NCBI GenBank assembly: GCA_949987705.1
Contig: OX465281.1
Span: 104,741,248-104,805,247, forward strand
Length of the DNA: 64,000 nt
Reading direction: 5' to 3'
Source: Thereva unica
Lineage: Eukaryota; Arthropoda; Insecta; Diptera; Therevidae
Shown here: positions 33,081-44,536 of the stretch, in pieces
Numbering within the stretch: the stretch's first letter is position 1
Layout: every line of letters starts with the position of its first letter
The notes under the pieces: generated by a model
The model's input: only the letters and a program-made list of their open reading frames with translations
What the model was told of the DNA's origin: nothing
Databases searched by the model: none
Program-made: the position numbers and the translations under genes

Positions 33081-35106
33081 TCCTTACTAATATTATAAAT
33101 GCGTAAGTAACTCTGTCTGTCTGTCTGTATGTTACGCTTTCACGCCTAAACCGCTGGACCGATTTTGATGAAATTTGCAACAGACATAGTTTAGACCTTG
33201 GAGACGGACATAGGCTACTTTTTTTTTTGGAGAAAAAAGGGTTGAAGGGGGTGAAATGGGGTTCAATAAGTTGTAAGGGGATTTTTTTCTTTACTTTTTT
33301 TCTATTGTATAAAAAGTTACTGACAGACAACGCACAACCTGAACCGCTAGAGCTAAAGGGCTGAAGTTTTGACAGTGCATCCCTAGCGATTTTTCGAAAT
33401 TCATCCCCTAAGGGGGTGAAATAGGGTCAACTCAAAACCGCTGGAGCTATAAGGCTGAAATTTTGACAGTGCATAACTTTAATAACTTGGACATCCACTA
33501 AGAAGCGATTTTTCGAAATTCATCCCCTAGGGGGGTGAAATGGGGTTTACCCAAACCGCTGGAGCTATAGGGCTGAAATTTTGACAGTGCATAACTTTAA
33601 TAACGTGGACATCCACTAAGAAGCGATTTTTCGAAATTCATCCCCTAGGGGGGTGAATTGAGGTTTTTCCAAACCGCTAAAGCTATAGGGCTGAAATTTT
33701 GACAGTGCAACCCTATAATGGCATGGACATCCACTATTAAAGCGATTTTTCGAAATTCATCCCCTAAGGGGGTGCAATGGGGTTTACCGACACCTCTGGA
33801 GCTATGGGGCTGAAATTTTGATATTGCATCCCTATAATGATGTGGACATCCACTAAAAAGCGATTTTACGAAATTCATCCCCTATGGGGTTTAAATGGGC
33901 TTTTTCCAAACCGCAATAGCTATAGGGCTGAAATTTTGACAGTGCATCCCTATATTGGCGTGGACATCCACTATAAAGCGATTTTTCGAAATTCATCCCC
34001 TAAGGGGGTGAAATGGGATCAACCCAAAACCGCTGGAACTATAGGGCTGAAATCTTGACAATGCATTCCTATAATGGTGTGGACATCCACCAAAAAGCGA
34101 TTTTTCGAAATTCATCCCCTAAGGGGGTGAAATGGGGTTTACCCAAACCGCTGGAGCTAAAGGGCTGAAAGTTTGACCGTGCATCCCTATAATGATGTGG
34201 ACATCCACTAAGAAGCGATTTTTCGAAATTCATCCCCTAAGGGGGGAAATGGGGTTTACCCAAACCGCTGGAGCTATAGGGCTGAAATTTTGACAGTGCA
34301 TCCCTTTAATGACATGGACATCCACTAAGAAGCGATTTTGCGAAATTCATTCCCTAAGGGGGTGAAATGGGGTTCACCCACATCGCTGAAGCTGAAGGGC
34401 TTTAATTTTGACCGTGCATCCCTATAATGACGTGGTCAACCACTTAGGAGCGATTTTTTGAAATTTATCCCCTAAGGGGGTTAGAAATTTTGACAGTGCA
34501 TCTCTATAATGACGTGGACTTTCACTAAGAAGCGATTTTTCGAAATTCATCCCCTAACGGAGTGAAATGGGGTTACCAAATTACTGGAGCTATAGGGCTG
34601 AAATTTCGACAGTGCATCCCTATAATGACGTGGACATCCACTAAGAGGCGATTACTCGAAATTCATCCCCTAAGGGGGTGAAATGGGGTTAACCCAAAAC
34701 CCTGAAGCTGATGGGCTGAATTTTTGACAGTGCATCCCTATAATCACGTAGAAATGAATGACTCGAAATTTACTTTATTTAATATTCATTTGTGATTGCT
34801 TCATAATTTCTTGCACCGACGTAAATAGGCGAACAAGCTTAACGAACGTTCGTCAAACCCTAAAATGTCACTTCCCTTGATAACATATACATGCCAATCT
34901 CTGCTTCAAAACTTGCAGATTTGTTGAGCAGAGGTGATACACGCAGCAATTTGTTTACCATATTTATTAAAAAATGCACTATAATAAACCCTTTTTAGGG
35001 ATAATAACAGCTGACTTTTATTTTTTTTTTGTTTTGAAGGAAAACATTGCACATAACAAACAGTTTTTATTTAAAGGCGTTGCAAGGCACGCGGGTTTTA
35101 TGCTAG
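33081..35106 (+). mobile_element. Non-autonomous Helitron A (2026 bp) filled with ~117-bp repeats
   Basis: The 5' end TCCTTACTAATATTATAAAT follows host A. The 3' end has the imperfect hairpin 'gcgttgcaaggcacgc', then 'gggttttatg' and CTAG (35103-35106) before host T. This is the end structure of the Lep1-like non-autonomous Helitrons of insects. The inside has 12 or so tandem units of 117-119 bp ('gaaattcatcccctaagggg', 'ttttgacagtgcatccct') and a T-rich 3' region. No protein is encoded. Confidence 0.88.
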
Positions 35107-35287
35107 TTACTTATATTGCTCTTAAAAAGGTGATAAATCGCATAATTTTCTAAAAAAAAAAACACCTTGTTTTCTATGTTTAGGCGTAAATAAGGCATTA
35201 GCTGTTTGCTCTTACGAACTCGGCAAACTACCGCTTGCCTTGATATCAGAGGGTGGAAATTGGAAATAGGGGTTTTAGTTTTTGCAA

Positions 35288-38133
35288 TCCTTACTAATAT
35301 TATAAATGCGAAAGTAACTCTGTCTGTCTGTTTGTCTGTCTGTATGTTACGCTTTCACGCCTAAACCGCTTTACCGATTTTGATGAAATTTGCAACAGAC
35401 ATAGCTTAGACCTTGGAGACGGACATAGGCGAAATTTTGGAGAAATAAGGGTTGAAGGGGGTGAAATGGGGTTCAATAAGTTGTAAGGGGATTTTTTTTC
35501 TTTACTTTTTTTCTATTGTATAAAAAGTAACTGACTGACAGATAAAGCACAACCTAAACCGCTAGAGCTAAAGGGCTGAAATTTTTAACAGTGCATCCCT
35601 AGCGATTTTTCGAAATTCATTCCCTAAGGGGGTGAAATAGGGTCAACTTAAAACCGCTGGAGCTATAAGGCTGAAATTTTGACAGTGCATCCCTATAATG
35701 ACGTGGACATCCACTAAGAAGCGATTTTACGAAATTCATCCCCTAAGGGGGTGAAATGGGTTTTTTCCCAAACCGCGAAAGCTATAGGGCTGTAATTTTG
35801 ACAGTGCATCCCTATAATGGCGTGGACATCCACTAAAAAGCGATTTTTCGAAATTCATCCCCTAAGGGGGTGAAATGGGGTTTACCCAAACCGCTGGAGC
35901 TATAGGGCTGAAATTTTGACAGTGCATCCCTATAATGATGTGGACATCCACTAAAAAGCGATTTTTCGAAATTCATCCCCTAAGGGGGTGAAATGAGGTT
36001 TTTCCAAACCGCTATAGCTATAGGGCTGAAATTTTGACAGTGCATCCTTATCATGGCGGGGACATCCACTATAAAGCGATTTTTCGAAATTTATCCCCTA
36101 AAGAGATGAAATAGGGTTTACCCAAACCGGCAAAGCTATAAGGCTGTAATTTTGACAGTGCATCCCTATAATGGCGTGGTCTTCCACTATAAAGCGATTT
36201 TTCGAAATTCATCCCCTAAGGGGGTGAAATAGGGTTTACCCAAACCGGTAAAGCTATAGGGCTGTAATTTTGACAGTGCATCCCTATAATGGCGTGGGCA
36301 TCTACTATAAAACGATTTTTCGAAATTTATCCCCTAAGGGGGTGAAAAAGGGTTTACCCAAACCGGTAAAGCTATAGGACTGAAATTTTGACAGTGCATC
36401 CCTTTAATGATCTGGCCTTCCACTAAAAAGTGATTTTTCGAAATTCATCCCCTAAGGGGGTGAAATGGGGTTTTTCCAAACCGCTAAATTTATCGGGCTG
36501 AAATTTTGACAGTGCATCCCTATAATGGCGTGGACATCCACTATAAAGCGATTTTTCGTAATTCCTCCCCTAAGGGGCTGAAATGGGTTTTTTCCAAACC
36601 GGTTTTTTCGTAATTCATCTCCTAAGGGAGTGAAATGGGGTTCACCCAAACCGCTGAAGCTATAGGGCTGAAATTTTGACAGTGCATCCCTTTAATGATG
36701 TGGACATCCACTAAAAAGCGATTTTTCGAAATTCATCCCCTAAGGGGGTGGAATGGGGTTTTTCCAAACCGCTAAATTTATAGGGCTGAAATTTTGACAG
36801 TGCATCTCTATAATGGCGTGGACATCCACTATAAAGCGATTTTTCGTAATTCTTCCCCCAAGGGGGTGTAATGGGGTTTTTCCAAACCGCTAAAGGTATA
36901 GGGCTGTAATTTTGACAGTGCATCCCTATAATTGCGTGGTCATCCACTATTAAAGCGATTTTTCGAAATTCATCTCCTAAGGGAGTGAAATGGGGTTTAC
37001 CCAAACCGCTGGAGCTATAGGGCTGAAATTTTGACAGTGCATCCCTTTAATGACGTGGACATCCACTAAGAAGCGATTTTTCGAAATTCATCGCCTAAGG
37101 GGGTGAAATGGGGTTAACCCACACCGCTGAAGCTGAAGGGCTTTAATTTTGACAGTGCATCTCTATAATGACGTGGACATTCACTAAGAAGCGATTTTTC
37201 GAAATTCATCCCCTAACGCAGTGAAATGGGGTTACTAAACTACTGGAGCTATAGGACTGAAATTTCGACAATGCATCCCCATAATGACGTTTACATCCAC
37301 TAATACCGGAGACAGACTTGTGGTATAGCAATTGAGATCGGGATATTGCAATATTGCCATATTGCAATATAAAAATTTGAAGACACACTTGCATCAGTAT
37401 ACTGAGTTGTTTTGGTTGTCATTTGTCTGTCAACACAACAGGAAAGGATAAACAACTAACTCCTTCAACTGACATAAAAATCTTTATGCCCAGACTATTC
37501 TTTGGTTTAAATCTAGGGTATACTGAGCTATACCACGAAGTTTTTCTCAATTGGGATATTGAGTTTCAATGTTGAGTATACTGAGTGTATACCGAGATTT
37601 TTTCTCAGTATATAGAGACACACCTGAAGTATATTGCAATATTGCTCATATTGTAATTACTATACCACAAGTGTGTCTCTGGTATTAGAGGCGATTACTC
37701 GAAATTCATCCCCTAAGGGGGTGAAATGGGATTAACCCAAACCTGAAGGGCTGAAATTTTGACAGTGCATCCCTATAATCACGTAGAAATGAATGACTTG
37801 AAATTCACTTTATTTAATATTCATTTGTGATTGCTTCATAATTTCTTGCACCCACGTAAATAGGCGAACAAACTTAACGAACGTTCGTCAAACCCTAAGA
37901 TGTCACTTCTCTTGATGACATATACATGCCAATCTCTGCTTCAAAACTTGCAGATTTGTTGAGCAGAGGTGATATACGCAGCAATTTGTTTACCATATTT
38001 ATTAAAAAAATGCACTATAATAAACCCTTTTAAGGATAATAACAGCTGACTTTTTTTTTTTTGAAGGAAAACATTGCACATAATAATTAGTTTTTATTTA
38101 AAGGCGTTGCAAGGCACGCGGGTTTTATGCTAG
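35288..38133 (+). mobile_element. Non-autonomous Helitron B (2846 bp), same family
   Basis: Same 5' end (from 35288, after host A) and same 3' end (CTAG 38130-38133, before T) as Helitron A, 181 bp downstream of it. The internal ~117-bp array is longer, about 15 units, and is interrupted by a TA-flanked MITE (37306-37682). The frames here are repeat artefacts. Confidence 0.88.
37306..37682. mobile_element. MITE in Helitron B, TA target
   Basis: Inverted ends CCGGAGACAGACTTGTGGTA and (complement) CCAGAGACACACTTGTGGTA, about 25 bp or more with a few mismatches, flanked by TA on both sides. The sequence around 37345-37375 and 37625-37650 is rich in 'atattgcaatattgc'. The TA duplication fits a Tc1/mariner-type MITE. 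Confidence 0.78.
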
Positions 38134-38670
38134 TATACATATATCGCGAACGAAATAAAATTTCGATTTCCTTTTTATAAACATTTTGTTTGGTATAAGT
38201 AAATGAAAAAAATTCTTTGTCAACATTTTGAGCCTTCACGCGGGGTTGTATGACCTATAAAAACCGAGGTACAAGGAAAACTGGAAAAAAACGCGATCTC
38301 TTCGGCGGCCATATTTTTTTGGGATGCCGAAATTGTTTTCTTAAAAATTTGTGTAACACTTGAATTTTTGTATGAAGAGCTTGATTGAGACAACTTATGT
38401 GCTACCACCCCTGATTCCCCTGTGCTCGAATTTTCAGCCATTGTGGAGTTTTGTCTCCTTAAAATGCTAATTTCCCCGGACTAAAGAGGCAAAAATAAAA
38501 AAAGCCATGTTCAAGTGGCCATATTTCGGTCAATTTTTAACCAAAAAAAATTCCGAACCTTCGAATTTACATTACTTTTATCTTAGGGTAAAAAACTTTG
38601 TTAAACCCACCAGGATGTTCGGATATTCTCTTTTGAAGTTGTTTTTTTGTGTGCGTTCCTTTTACATCAT
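38134..38670 (-). other. Possible small damaged gene piece, unknown
   Basis: A 73-codon minus-strand frame (38441-38220) starts MAENSSTGESGVVAHKLSQS and is Ser-rich, with no family I recognise. Upstream and downstream sequence has stops. It lies between Helitron B and another unknown frame on the same strand and could be part of the same relic. I cannot assign it. Confidence 0.3.
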
Positions 38671-39036
38671 CTAATTTAACGGATATACAATCTTTTTGCC
38701 AGGCATTATCCGACTAATGTCTTTTCTGAGATAAAACGATTTCACCAAGCTTTCTGCTCCGACTGGTATTTTACGGCCACCACGAGGATTCCGAGAGGAC
38801 AAGATACCGAATTGACCTACAAGTTTCTTTGGTTTTCCGTCTGTATGTTCGTCTGTATGTTCTAAATTCTTCTGCAAGTCTATTCTTGCTCCATGAGAGG
38901 TAGACGGATCATAAAATTTCGCCTTGGACTCCCCCATTATGTTTAAATTTATCTTCGGGAATGAAGGATTCATCTTCAGTGTTTGCTGAATATTCACTTG
39001 ATTTTTGACTGAACTGCAACTGCACAAGATGGTCAT
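38671..39036 (-). pseudogene. Unknown 121-codon frame ending RKDISRIMPGKK
   Basis: The minus-strand frame contains GQFGILSSRNPRGGRKIPVG and SFYLRKDISRIMPGKK, then stops. This motif resembles a repeated, uncharacterised insect protein segment, probably transposon-linked, in which the sequence goes on beyond MPGKK. Here the continuation is lost. Function unknown. There is no methionine context or splice evidence to support a real gene. Confidence 0.4.
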
Positions 39037-39919
39037 TGGATACTGAAGTTATTTCCAGGGCTTACATTGCTGCAGCAATTTTAATACCTACTGTTGCTGT
39101 TGACTTTTCTTTGCTGCCAAGAAAACCAAAGCAATTTACTTTGCTTTGCTTTACAGCAATCGTATTTTCGAACTTTCATATTGCTGCGAATGTTGTTGCT
39201 TACAAATGCTGGGGCATGCTGTTCCGGCTGCGAAGGCTTCACATACACATACAAAAAAAATGTCACCACCCGTCTAAATAAAGTACCATTTTACTGTATA
39301 AAATTGGACCATAAAAAAGTTGAAGGAAGCAAAGTATTTCATAGCCTTTGGAGAGGAAAGCTTTGGAAAACTGTAAACAAACAGAAAGCAAACAAAACAG
39401 ATTTCACAGTCTTCAGCAAAGTAAGTTTAAAAATATGTGTGTATATATAATTTACTTTGCTTTCAAACCCTGGGTGTTCCATTTGAAAGCCGTTTGTTGC
39501 AAGACGAACATCTCCACTTATCAGCAAATTTTTTAGAAATTTTCCTTAAATTTTTGATCTTTTGATGACGTGGCAAGTGAAAGGGATTAAAGCATCGATC
39601 ACCCAAAACTCAGAGCAACAACTACAAAAAATAACAGAAATATAAAATGGCTTGGGGTTGTAATCCTTTCTCTTTTTATAATTTAAATTTGATGCTATTT
39701 AATGAGTAAGAAGTTCTTCTAGCAGCTAAGAGATGGCGGAATTAGTCGTGTTTTGTTATCACAAAACATGTTCAAAATTATGCATTTTGTTGGTTGAAAA
39801 GGAAGCAGGCCAGACCGTCCCTTTGGCGGAGTCCATTAAAGATGTTGATTGGTCTGGACATTGTTCCAGATACCTTTACTTGGCCTGTCACATTGGTCAT
39901 GGTCAACCTACATAGACTC
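39037..39919. other. Gene-free interval
   Basis: Mixed sequence with overlapping short frames on both strands and no recognisable family. A short frame starting ATGGCGGAATTAG at 39733 has no homology I can name. No structured repeat found. Confidence 0.4.
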
Positions 39920-40650
39920 TTTTTTTATGTGGTAGTGCTAAGCTCAGGAGTCACCCTTTGTACTACTAGTCCGTCATGTCATTTGCCACGTCATATTGCA
40001 ATGTATAGTAGTAAGCTGAGTACGCTGTTGGTGGGTTTGGGGGGGGGGGGTTTATAAAGGTATTGAAGAAGGTGGTGATGAGCCCTGCATTTGAACTCTT
40101 GTATGTTGTATGAACTCGGAAATACTGACTGCGAAAGATTATTCCAGAGTCGAGTGGTTCTATTTACAAACGAATTCATATCTTGTTAAGTGCGTGAAAG
40201 GGGAGTTGTAGATTGAGCTAATGAGACGAGTGGGCTAATCTGGTGCTGCCAGGAAAGCTTTTAACTCGGCGGAACAGTCAATATGATAGTAGCGATAAAA
40301 TTTTGTCTGTGCTGCTACATTCCTACGGTGGCTCAGGGGGTCGATGGTGGAGCGAGCGGTATCGTCATCAGTTAATTTAACGGCCCTTTTTTGGACTTTA
40401 TCTAACCATGCCAAGGTGGTTATTGGAGCGCTACCCCAAAGGAGGGAGTTGTATTCGAGAAGAGGCCGAATGTAGGATTAATAAATAACAGCACGGCTGG
40501 AATTGAAACTTGCACCTCTTAATAAATCCCAAGCACCGGGATGCTTGTTTGGCGATTTCGAATATGTGGTCACGCCTAAGATGTGTAGGGAGGGATTGGC
40601 CGTTAGTTCAACTTTACCCACTCTCAAGGATGGGGAGCTGTTGATCTCAT
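39920..40650 (-). mobile_element. LINE copy 3, 3' part
   Basis: Reverse orientation of the family at 945-4115. It begins with the complement of the A-tail ('ctttttttatgtgg') and continues through NRTTRLWNNLSQSVFPSSYN and the conserved SHRRN region, back to the position of the SLHILGV motif near 40580-40650. Frameshifts are scattered. A poly-G run (about 40036-40050) lies in the 3' part. It joins another LINE at about 40650. Confidence 0.8.
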
Positions 40651-41290
40651 GGCTTTGTAGAGTTCTACCCTGTCGGCTTTAAAGTCTATGAAGAGGTGTT
40701 GAATTGAGTTTTGAAACTCTAGACATTTTTCCATAGCCTGCCTCAAGGTGAAAATCTGATCAGTTCTTGATATGGCTGGTATTAGCCTATGATGTTTCTG
40801 GGATATGGGGCCATCCCGTGTTTAACGATAGCGGAGAATATCTTATACACTGTACTTAACAACGTTATACCGCGATAATTAGTGCACCCTGTGATATCTC
40901 CTTTTTTATGTACCGGGCAGAGGATGCCATTTCTCCAGTCTTCTAGTACCACTTCCTGCTCCCATAATTGCGCAATTAATTATTTATGAATCGCTTGGTA
41001 TAATGTAGACCCTCCATATTTAACCAGCTCCGCTGGTATGCCGTCTGCACCCGAAGCCTTGATGTTTTTGAGCCGGGTTATAGCTCTGCTACTTTCTTCT
41101 AAGCTTGGTGGCGGCAGCATAGCATAATCATCAGGTATAGGTGAAGCCTCCGAATCTTCAGGTACCTCGCTATTTAGCAATTCATGAAAGTGCTCTTTCC
41201 ATCGCTCTAAGATGCCTTTGGGATCGGTGATCCGATTCCCTTCTTTGCCCTTGTATGTGCAACGTGGTGTGAATTGCGTCACACTGCGGA
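40651..41290 (-). pseudogene. RTE-type LINE reverse transcriptase fragment
   Basis: Minus-strand frame: ILERWKEHFHELLN, then IKASGADGIPAELVKYGG (about 41195-41015). After a stop, RT entry blocks continue (CPVHKKGD, TNYRGITLL) down to HLFIDFKA near 40690. These are the hallmark of RTE-like endonuclease-RT proteins and differ from the LINE family of the other copies. Only the N-terminal half of the RT is left. Confidence 0.75.
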
Positions 41291-42194
41291 CCGTTTAGTC
41301 TACACGATCAATTTCCCAATATGATGAACGTAGACAGAATAAACTGACTTCTTACAAAATAGTAACACGTTTAGCACTAGTGGGAAATTGAACTGGTGAC
41401 AAAGTAATCCTGACGCCAGCTGGTTCAAATAATTACAATAGTGGTAAATCCCCATGATTTTTCTAGAGAATTTGTTTTTCCCGAACTTTAGCAAACAAAC
41501 ACTTCCTTCGTACTTCGTTCACTAAAGCGGGTGTTCGAATTCGTATTCAACGTGTTCAAGCGCTGGAAACTCCAAAGCTTTCCGGATATAGTACTTGTCA
41601 CACTTGACCAAAAAGAACAAATTTTTCGGTAACTACTGGAAATCCCGGGATGAGCCACGATCACCGTCACCCTTAACCACAATTTCCTGAAACGCGTACA
41701 AAACAATTCCCCGACAAAAAAGTGCTGATCCAAGGTATGAAAAATTCGTGATGTTTGTAAAGGGTAACGAAATTTTTGCATATTTTTAAAGGTTGTCGGA
41801 TTTTGACAAGTGAAGTTTTGTTCGAAGGCTATCGCTGTGCAGAGTCCAAAAAAGATCATTTCGTTTAGAACGGGTCTCATTCCATCGAGTTTATTAGATA
41901 TTTGCAAAACTTATCAATTTAAGTTTTATCATTGAAAATGATTATAGGGTCGGTAAGTATGAAAATTGGTAACGAAAAATGTAACGAAAAAGCGTTACGC
42001 AGAGATGCTGAGATGCATGTGGCTTTGTATCGTCGTGTATCGTGCTTGGAATACAGAACTACAGGAAGGGCCCTCGCCGAATTTTAGCGTAGTGAAATTC
42101 TTTTTGTGTGAGTGCTCAGGTTTTTATAGTGTGTGTGCAAAGGAAGGCGAAAAAAGCGAGTGCATTTGAAGAGGCAGAAAACAAGAAATTCTAT

Positions 42195-43034
42195 TTTGTT
42201 AAGGGAAGGGAAAAGACCACACGTTCTATCATTGTAAAGAAAACTTGGGTTATAAAGATCTGAGAACTGAATTTGAACGTTTGCGTGAAGATCACAACAA
42301 TTGTGGAAAAAATGGAAAAAACCATGGAGGCTGCCAATTCAGAAACAACAATGTGTTATATGAACGTTCAAAGTTTAACTGCGCATAGCAACGACATCGT
42401 AATGGATGCCAATATTAAAAAAATGACATATTGGCAGTATCTGAAACATGGTCCGCCGTAAAAGATAATGTCGAAATAGAAGGTTATGAGTGTGTTACAA
42501 AAAATAAAAGAGATAACCAAACAGCTGGTGGTGTTGCAATATACGAATCGAAAAAATCTACGTTATTGGAATGCATACCATTAAAATTTGATGAATACCA
42601 CAGCGTTAATGGAGATGTTTGTTGTGCCCGTGTTGTAACGAATAATAATACGCCTTTTTGTATTGTGACTGTGTATGCAAATTGCGGAACCAGTTTTGAC
42701 GATTTGAAGGAATTGTTGGATGTCGCTTTATGGCGGTTTGGTGATAACGTAAAACATCTGCGCATTTCAGAAAAATATAATTTGTCAACTTGTCCGGTTA
42801 TATTGTGTGGTGATTTGAATGTAAATCTCAATACACCGAAAGGAAATGATTTAGTAGAATATGCTAGTGTCGCTCATGGTGTTTCGTTAATGACTAACAA
42901 TATGTATTGTAACGACGAGAAATGACACATCCATAGATTGTATATTCACGAAAGGGATAACTGTGGATGTGTTGCCGTGTGTATCGTATTTTAGTGTTCA
43001 TAGGCCCATGTTATGTTCAATCCGAAAAGAATGA
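42195..43034 (+). pseudogene. Helicase C-terminus plus AP-like endonuclease (EEP) of a Helentron, frame-shifted
   Basis: The reading begins TFYHCKENLGYKDLRTEFERL (about 42222-42280), which parallels FYHNRKQARSTEKLLQEFQRL in the copy at 55855. After a shift comes the endonuclease start CYMNVQSLTAH. A second shift at the A-run near 42420 leads to DILAVSETW, GGVAIY and the GDLN box (LCGDLNVNLN, about 42810). A shift near 42912 leads to the end block TSIDCIF.. and SVHRPM, with a natural stop at 43032-43034. The endonuclease would nick target DNA. Three frameshifts make it inactive. Confidence 0.78.
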
Positions 43035-43106
43035 CGCGCGCTCAGTTCGCTTCCGACAGTTCAACAGTGCACATCTATTATATCAACGAAATTTGTACAA
43101 GTTAGA

Positions 43107-44084
43107 ATGGCGTCAACATCTAAAAAAGCTGCTTTGAGTTCCAGTAGTGATGATGAAGATTGTGTTCAGTCTATTGATACTGAAAGTTTGTATTTTCTGG
43201 AGCCCAGTGAGCATGAATTAGAGAACGATGTTGTCAAAAAATTTATATCCGAAGTAAAAGAGAGTGAGGGGATCATAACAAAGGAATCTGAATACAATGC
43301 GAAAAAAAGAAAATTTCAGCAAAGCGTTGTTAATCGTTTCAATTATACGCAATACAATTACAAAACTCCCATAAAGTTTGCTACCATTGGTAATTCGTAT
43401 GGTGTGTGCGTTAGTAATTCGGAAGACTTTACAAACAAGACCATTATGAAAAGTTTGAATTCGTTGGAAGCGAAACATCGCGTGTCTGTGTTGGTGCCCA
43501 CTGCTTCGTTTGCCTGGCATGCGGAAACAAAAAAATTGATGACCAGTGTTTTCGATGGGTTCGTGACTGATTTGCGGAAGCTGTCTACAAAATCAAAAGA
43601 TTTGGAGACCAACTTGAAGAAGCACAACATAAAGTTCAGTGATGTGGCTCAGATTTTGGAAAAATTAAAAACTAGGTATATCACTGGTTCCAGTACACGA
43701 CAAGGTAAAACAACGCCAGGTGTGTTCGGTGTACGTCTCTTCACTTCGCAGACACCACCAGCGAAAATTTTGTCTCCGGTTCTTGAGTTAAAGGGGAATA
43801 ACATAGTTGAAAGCAAATGGGAAAAATTGTCTAGTCCCAATTACATGCATTCTGTTATTATTGTGAAATTTACAGGTTTTAAAATAACAAAAAGCGGTTT
43901 GTCATTAGATTTAGCTATCGATTGTTTATTGTATAAAAAAATGAAGCGTGCAAGTGAGAAGCCTGTGTCGTCATATCTACAGGCAAGCGTTGTTGTTAAA
44001 AGACAAAAGAAGGAAGACAGTAGTGACGAAAGCAGTGACAACGATGAAGACGAGAAATATGTTACAAAAAAATATAAATTTTAA
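43107..44084 (+). CDS. Intact 325-residue protein of unknown family, acidic tails
   Basis: ATG at 43107 to TAA at 44082-44084, with no interruption. It starts 72 bp after the stop of the endonuclease and has AATAAA 35 bp downstream of its own stop. The N-terminus is Ser/Asp-rich (SSSSDDEDC, residues ~16-24). A basic KKRK lies near residue 66. The middle ~70-285 looks globular with many beta-prone stretches (FATIGNSYGVCVS, HRVSVLVPTASF, GVFGVRLFTS, SVIIVKFTGFKI). The C-terminus is acidic (EDSSDESSDNDEDEK), then KKYKF. No transmembrane segment or signal peptide. I do not recognise a family. The acidic tail, basic patch and association with a rolling-circle element make a single-stranded DNA-binding accessory protein (RPA/SSB-like or viral DBP-like) a guess only. 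It is the only long unbroken frame of this region. Confidence 0.7.
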   Translation: MASTSKKAALSSSSDDEDCVQSIDTESLYFLEPSEHELENDVVKKFISEVKESEGIITKESEYNAKKRKFQQSVVNRFNYTQYNYKTPIKFATIGNSYGVCVSNSEDFTNKTIMKSLNSLEAKHRVSVLVPTASFAWHAETKKLMTSVFDGFVTDLRKLSTKSKDLETNLKKHNIKFSDVAQILEKLKTRYITGSSTRQGKTTPGVFGVRLFTSQTPPAKILSPVLELKGNNIVESKWEKLSSPNYMHSVIIVKFTGFKITKSGLSLDLAIDCLLYKKMKRASEKPVSSYLQASVVVKRQKKEDSSDESSDNDEDEKYVTKKYKF

Positions 44085-44118
44085 ACTAGAAATTGTATTT
44101 CATAAAAATGTAGTGTGA

Positions 44119-44124
44119 AATAAA
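44119..44124 (+). promoter_or_regulatory. Poly(A) signal of the unknown gene
   Basis: AATAAA, 35 bp after the stop codon at 44084, followed by a T-rich stretch at about 44150-44162. Confidence 0.65.
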
Positions 44125-44536
44125 TGATTGAAACACAAAAATCACGTTTGTTTATTTTTTTAATTGCAAAAAATAGGTACGAGCCGTGCAGCACAATAGA
44201 GGTAAGTTTCAACATATCGCAAAATCATTTTCAATGATCCCGTCGTTTGCGTGTTTGCAAAGACTGTAGATTTTTTTTACCCTTAGACGAAGCTTTTCCA
44301 TTTAAACAAAAGGGCCCGACCGAATGTATGAATGTTTTTCAGGGTATTTTTCGTTAATATTTTTCTTTCGGCACCTTAAAGAAGTCGATATAATTTTTGG
44401 TTCGCGCGATATCGTGCAGGTACAAAAATCACGAACGTCGTTTAAAAAAACGGTTCGACCTAATTCTATGAAAATCTTTTCTTACCATATTTTGGTATGG
44501 TTCGCGCGATATCGTGCAGGAAAAAATGACCACGTA

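Larger units (their letters stand above)
41924..44282 (+). mobile_element. Helentron-like insertion with endonuclease relic and intact unknown ORF
   Basis: Boundaries come from comparing the surrounding X/P repeat with the uninterrupted copy near 49290. Near both edges is the same 15-nt hairpin sequence, ATCATTGAAAATGAT at 41928-41942 and its complement at 44224-44238, in inverted orientation. The content is a helicase C-terminus plus endonuclease (42195-43034), then an intact frame (43107-44084) and a poly(A) signal. Helentrons have a helicase-endonuclease order and short inverted termini with a palindrome, so I assign it there. The Rep and most of the helicase are missing. Confidence 0.65.

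Noticed and set aside
33645..37004. Several frames of 60-97 codons in Helitrons A and B
   Set aside because: They arise because the ~117-bp unit length is close to a multiple of three; the peptides are translations of the repeat.
43107..44084. Firm assignment of the unknown frame to an endogenous insect DNA virus
   Set aside because: Length and acidic tail alone are not evidence; the neighbouring endonuclease points to a transposon. Left as unknown.
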